Shown in pieces: positions 42,052 through 42,930 of a stretch of DNA of 42,930 nucleotides. This DNA is from a virus: the IMG/VR virus record IMGVR_UViG_3300030390_002222, positions 1 to 42,930 of that record. One strand, given 5' to 3'. The position numbers and the translations under genes are program-made. The notes under the pieces were generated by a model. That model saw only the letters and a program-made list of their open reading frames with translations, made no database searches and was not told the DNA's origin. Positions within the stretch are counted from its first letter, which is position 1. Each line of letters opens with the position of its first letter.

Positions 42052-42188
42052 TAAAATAGAGCTGAATCTTCTAAGACACTACCATTTATCCTGATTTCAC
42101 TCATACTGCACGCATGCAATATGATAACCACGTATAAATCTTATGATTTAATTTAGCTAAAAATTTACGTATCAGGCACTCTATTTTA
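42052..42188. ncRNA. Candidate structured RNA closed by a 10-bp stem
   Basis: TAAAATAGAG (42052-42061) pairs perfectly with CTCTATTTTA (42179-42188). Inside, CCTGAT (42090-42095) pairs with ATCAGG (42171-42176). TGCA-CGCA-TGCA forms a small hairpin, and CGTATAAAT (42131-42139) can pair with ATTTACG (42162-42168). A T-rich tract follows on the + strand. It fills the gap between two small genes. Strand and function are unknown. Confidence 0.5.
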
Positions 42189-42191
42189 TTA

Positions 42192-42359
42192 TTATATTTT
42201 TTTAAAACGTTTATTGTAGATACCCATTGACAGTGAAAATAATATTAATCCTGCTAGGGACCACAATACACCGTTATCAATAAATATTAATGACAATCCT
42301 GTTGTCATTAATATTAATACTATAAGGAAATACATTGCTTGTTTTAGTTCTAAATTCAT
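42192..42359 (-). CDS. Small membrane protein, 55 aa, two spans
   Basis: A 55-residue protein with two hydrophobic segments (MYFLIVLILMTTGLSLIFI and VLWSLAGLILFSLSM) and a basic C-terminus (YNKRFKKI). The layout is that of the tiny membrane proteins in the junction-repeat cluster. The start has an A/T-rich leader. No family was recognised. Confidence 0.55.
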   Translation of the reverse strand: MNLELKQAMYFLIVLILMTTGLSLIFIDNGVLWSLAGLILFSLSMGIYNKRFKKI

Positions 42360-42404
42360 GATTTTTAATAATTTATTAATGATGGTTTAATGATTATGTT
42401 GACA

Positions 42405-42431
42405 AAATATATTAACAATGATAATATATTT
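42405..42431. other. AT-only 10-bp inverted repeat
   Basis: AAATATATTA (42405-42414) pairs with TAATATATTT (42422-42431) around a 7-base loop. It lies in a 160-base gap between small genes with no coding frame. It could be a weak terminator, a protein-binding site or, given the AT richness, chance. Confidence 0.35.
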
Positions 42432-42519
42432 ATTTGTTATTGATTATTATTTTTTATTTAGATAAAAAATTAAACATACTCAAACAATTGTAAGTAATTA
42501 AAAGTTCTTATTCTAATAA

Positions 42520-42633
42520 TTACTGCATTTTAAACTCATAATCAACCATATCTTTTTGATGGTCTGTTAATTGGTTGAATCCTAGTTTATACATACTAAG
42601 CGCTATCTGTTCTTTTGTTTTTAAATTATCCAT
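42520..42633 (-). CDS. Small protein, 37 aa
   Basis: A 37-codon frame (MDNLKTKEQIALSMYKLG to KDMVDYEFKMQ), helical and mixed in charge. Its ATG overlaps the stop of the upstream membrane gene by eight bases, supporting translation. Not recognised. Confidence 0.5.
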   Translation of the reverse strand: MDNLKTKEQIALSMYKLGFNQLTDHQKDMVDYEFKMQ

Positions 42634-42868
42634 AATAATTAAATTGCAACCAATTAGCAAACAAAATCAACTGCTTGCTATCATCTATACAACTATGTGT
42701 ATAATTAATAGCTTGGTCTATGTGCTTTTTTTGCCTTAATATTTCATTCTGTTCTTCCAATAAAGTATTTCTATACTTCATTTCTGTAATTACATTACCA
42801 ATTTTCCAGCACACAAGCCATCCATATGCGATTAAGTTAATGTATAATAATGTTTTTAGTATTTCCAT
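42626..42868 (-). CDS. Single-span membrane protein with coiled coil, ~80 aa
   Basis: Begins with a hydrophobic segment (LLYINLIAYGWLVCWKIG), then a charged coiled coil (MKYRNTLLEEQNEILRQKKHID) and a short tail. The layout recalls small phage membrane proteins such as holin- or spanin-like accessories, but no motif proves that. An ATG nine codons upstream (42895) is also possible. Confidence 0.55.
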   Translation of the reverse strand: MEILKTLLYINLIAYGWLVCWKIGNVITEMKYRNTLLEEQNEILRQKKHIDQAINYTHSCIDDSKQLILFANWLQFNYYG

Positions 42869-42930
42869 TTCTGTAATTTTAAAAGCGTACAACATTGTAT
42901 AAAGTTAATACGCTATAATGGTCAGTACTT

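Noticed and set aside
1-42930. Genome-wide TAG recoding to glutamine
   Set aside because: All large genes are intact in the standard code and TAG sits at natural gene ends, so only local readthrough is considered.
1-42930. CRISPR array, integrase, transposase or insertion sequence
   Set aside because: No spaced direct repeats, integrase or transposase motifs or terminal inverted repeats were seen; the only repeats are the gene-junction copies and the linker repeats.
1-42930. Host-type Bacteroidota promoters (TTTG with TAnnTTTG)
   Set aside because: A few partial matches occur in AT-rich gaps but none with both elements at correct spacing could be supported by eye.

Overview
The window looks like part of the genome of a tailed dsDNA bacteriophage of a Bacteroidota (probably flavobacterial) host, most likely in the crAss-like lineage. 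Three things support this. There are three huge genes in tandem on the + strand, and the middle one carries a DFDID motif matching the single-chain virion RNA polymerase described for Cellulophaga phage phi14:2. A long, densely packed replication and nucleotide-metabolism block runs on the opposite strand and converges on the same terminator. The DNA is very AT-rich, with A/T-rich gene leaders and almost no Shine-Dalgarno sequences, as is usual in Bacteroidota and their phages. The host and lineage are inferences; no homology search could be run.

Layout. (1) 1-14.9 kb, + strand: a truncated giant helical protein, the putative virion RNA polymerase, and a giant protein with an HEFGH metallopeptidase motif. 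These are the expected virion cargo proteins that enter the cell with the DNA. The first two genes are separated only by one in-frame TAG codon and two sense codons. A bidirectional hairpin terminator at 14.94 kb closes this block. (2) 15.0-17.2 kb, - strand: small unknown genes and an SPFH/prohibitin-like lipoprotein, bounded by two hairpin terminators. (3) 17.2-30.6 kb, - strand: class Ia ribonucleotide reductase (nrdA, nrdB), a PD-(D/E)XK exonuclease, a spore-photoproduct-lyase-like radical SAM protein, a RusA-type resolvase, a VWA/MoxR-ATPase pair, a TOPRIM primase, a putative ssDNA-binding protein and a Sak4-like RecA-fold ATPase. (4) 30.6-34.4 kb: a HAD phosphatase, tiny membrane and Cys-rich proteins joined by a repeated junction sequence, a dNMP kinase and an ATP-dependent DNA ligase. 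(5) 34.4-39.7 kb: a DnaB-like helicase, an SF2 helicase, a winged-helix protein and several unknown genes. (6) 39.7-42.9 kb: two exported proteins, a DnaA-domain-IV-like protein, tiny genes, and two candidate structured RNAs.

The genes form a coherent program. On infection the virion polymerase would presumably transcribe early genes. RNR and dNMP kinase would supply dNTPs. Primase, helicases, SSB and ligase would copy the genome. The exonuclease, Sak4-like ATPase and RusA would handle recombination and branch resolution. No DNA polymerase is visible here, so it must lie outside the window or come from the host. No tRNA, CRISPR array, integrase or insertion sequence was seen.

The least explained items are a roughly 416-nt stem-rich intergenic region (40668-41083), a second 137-nt element closed by a perfect 10-bp stem (42052-42188), the five-copy gene-junction repeat (31400-32174), and the TAG codon that alone separates a giant cargo protein from the virion RNA polymerase.
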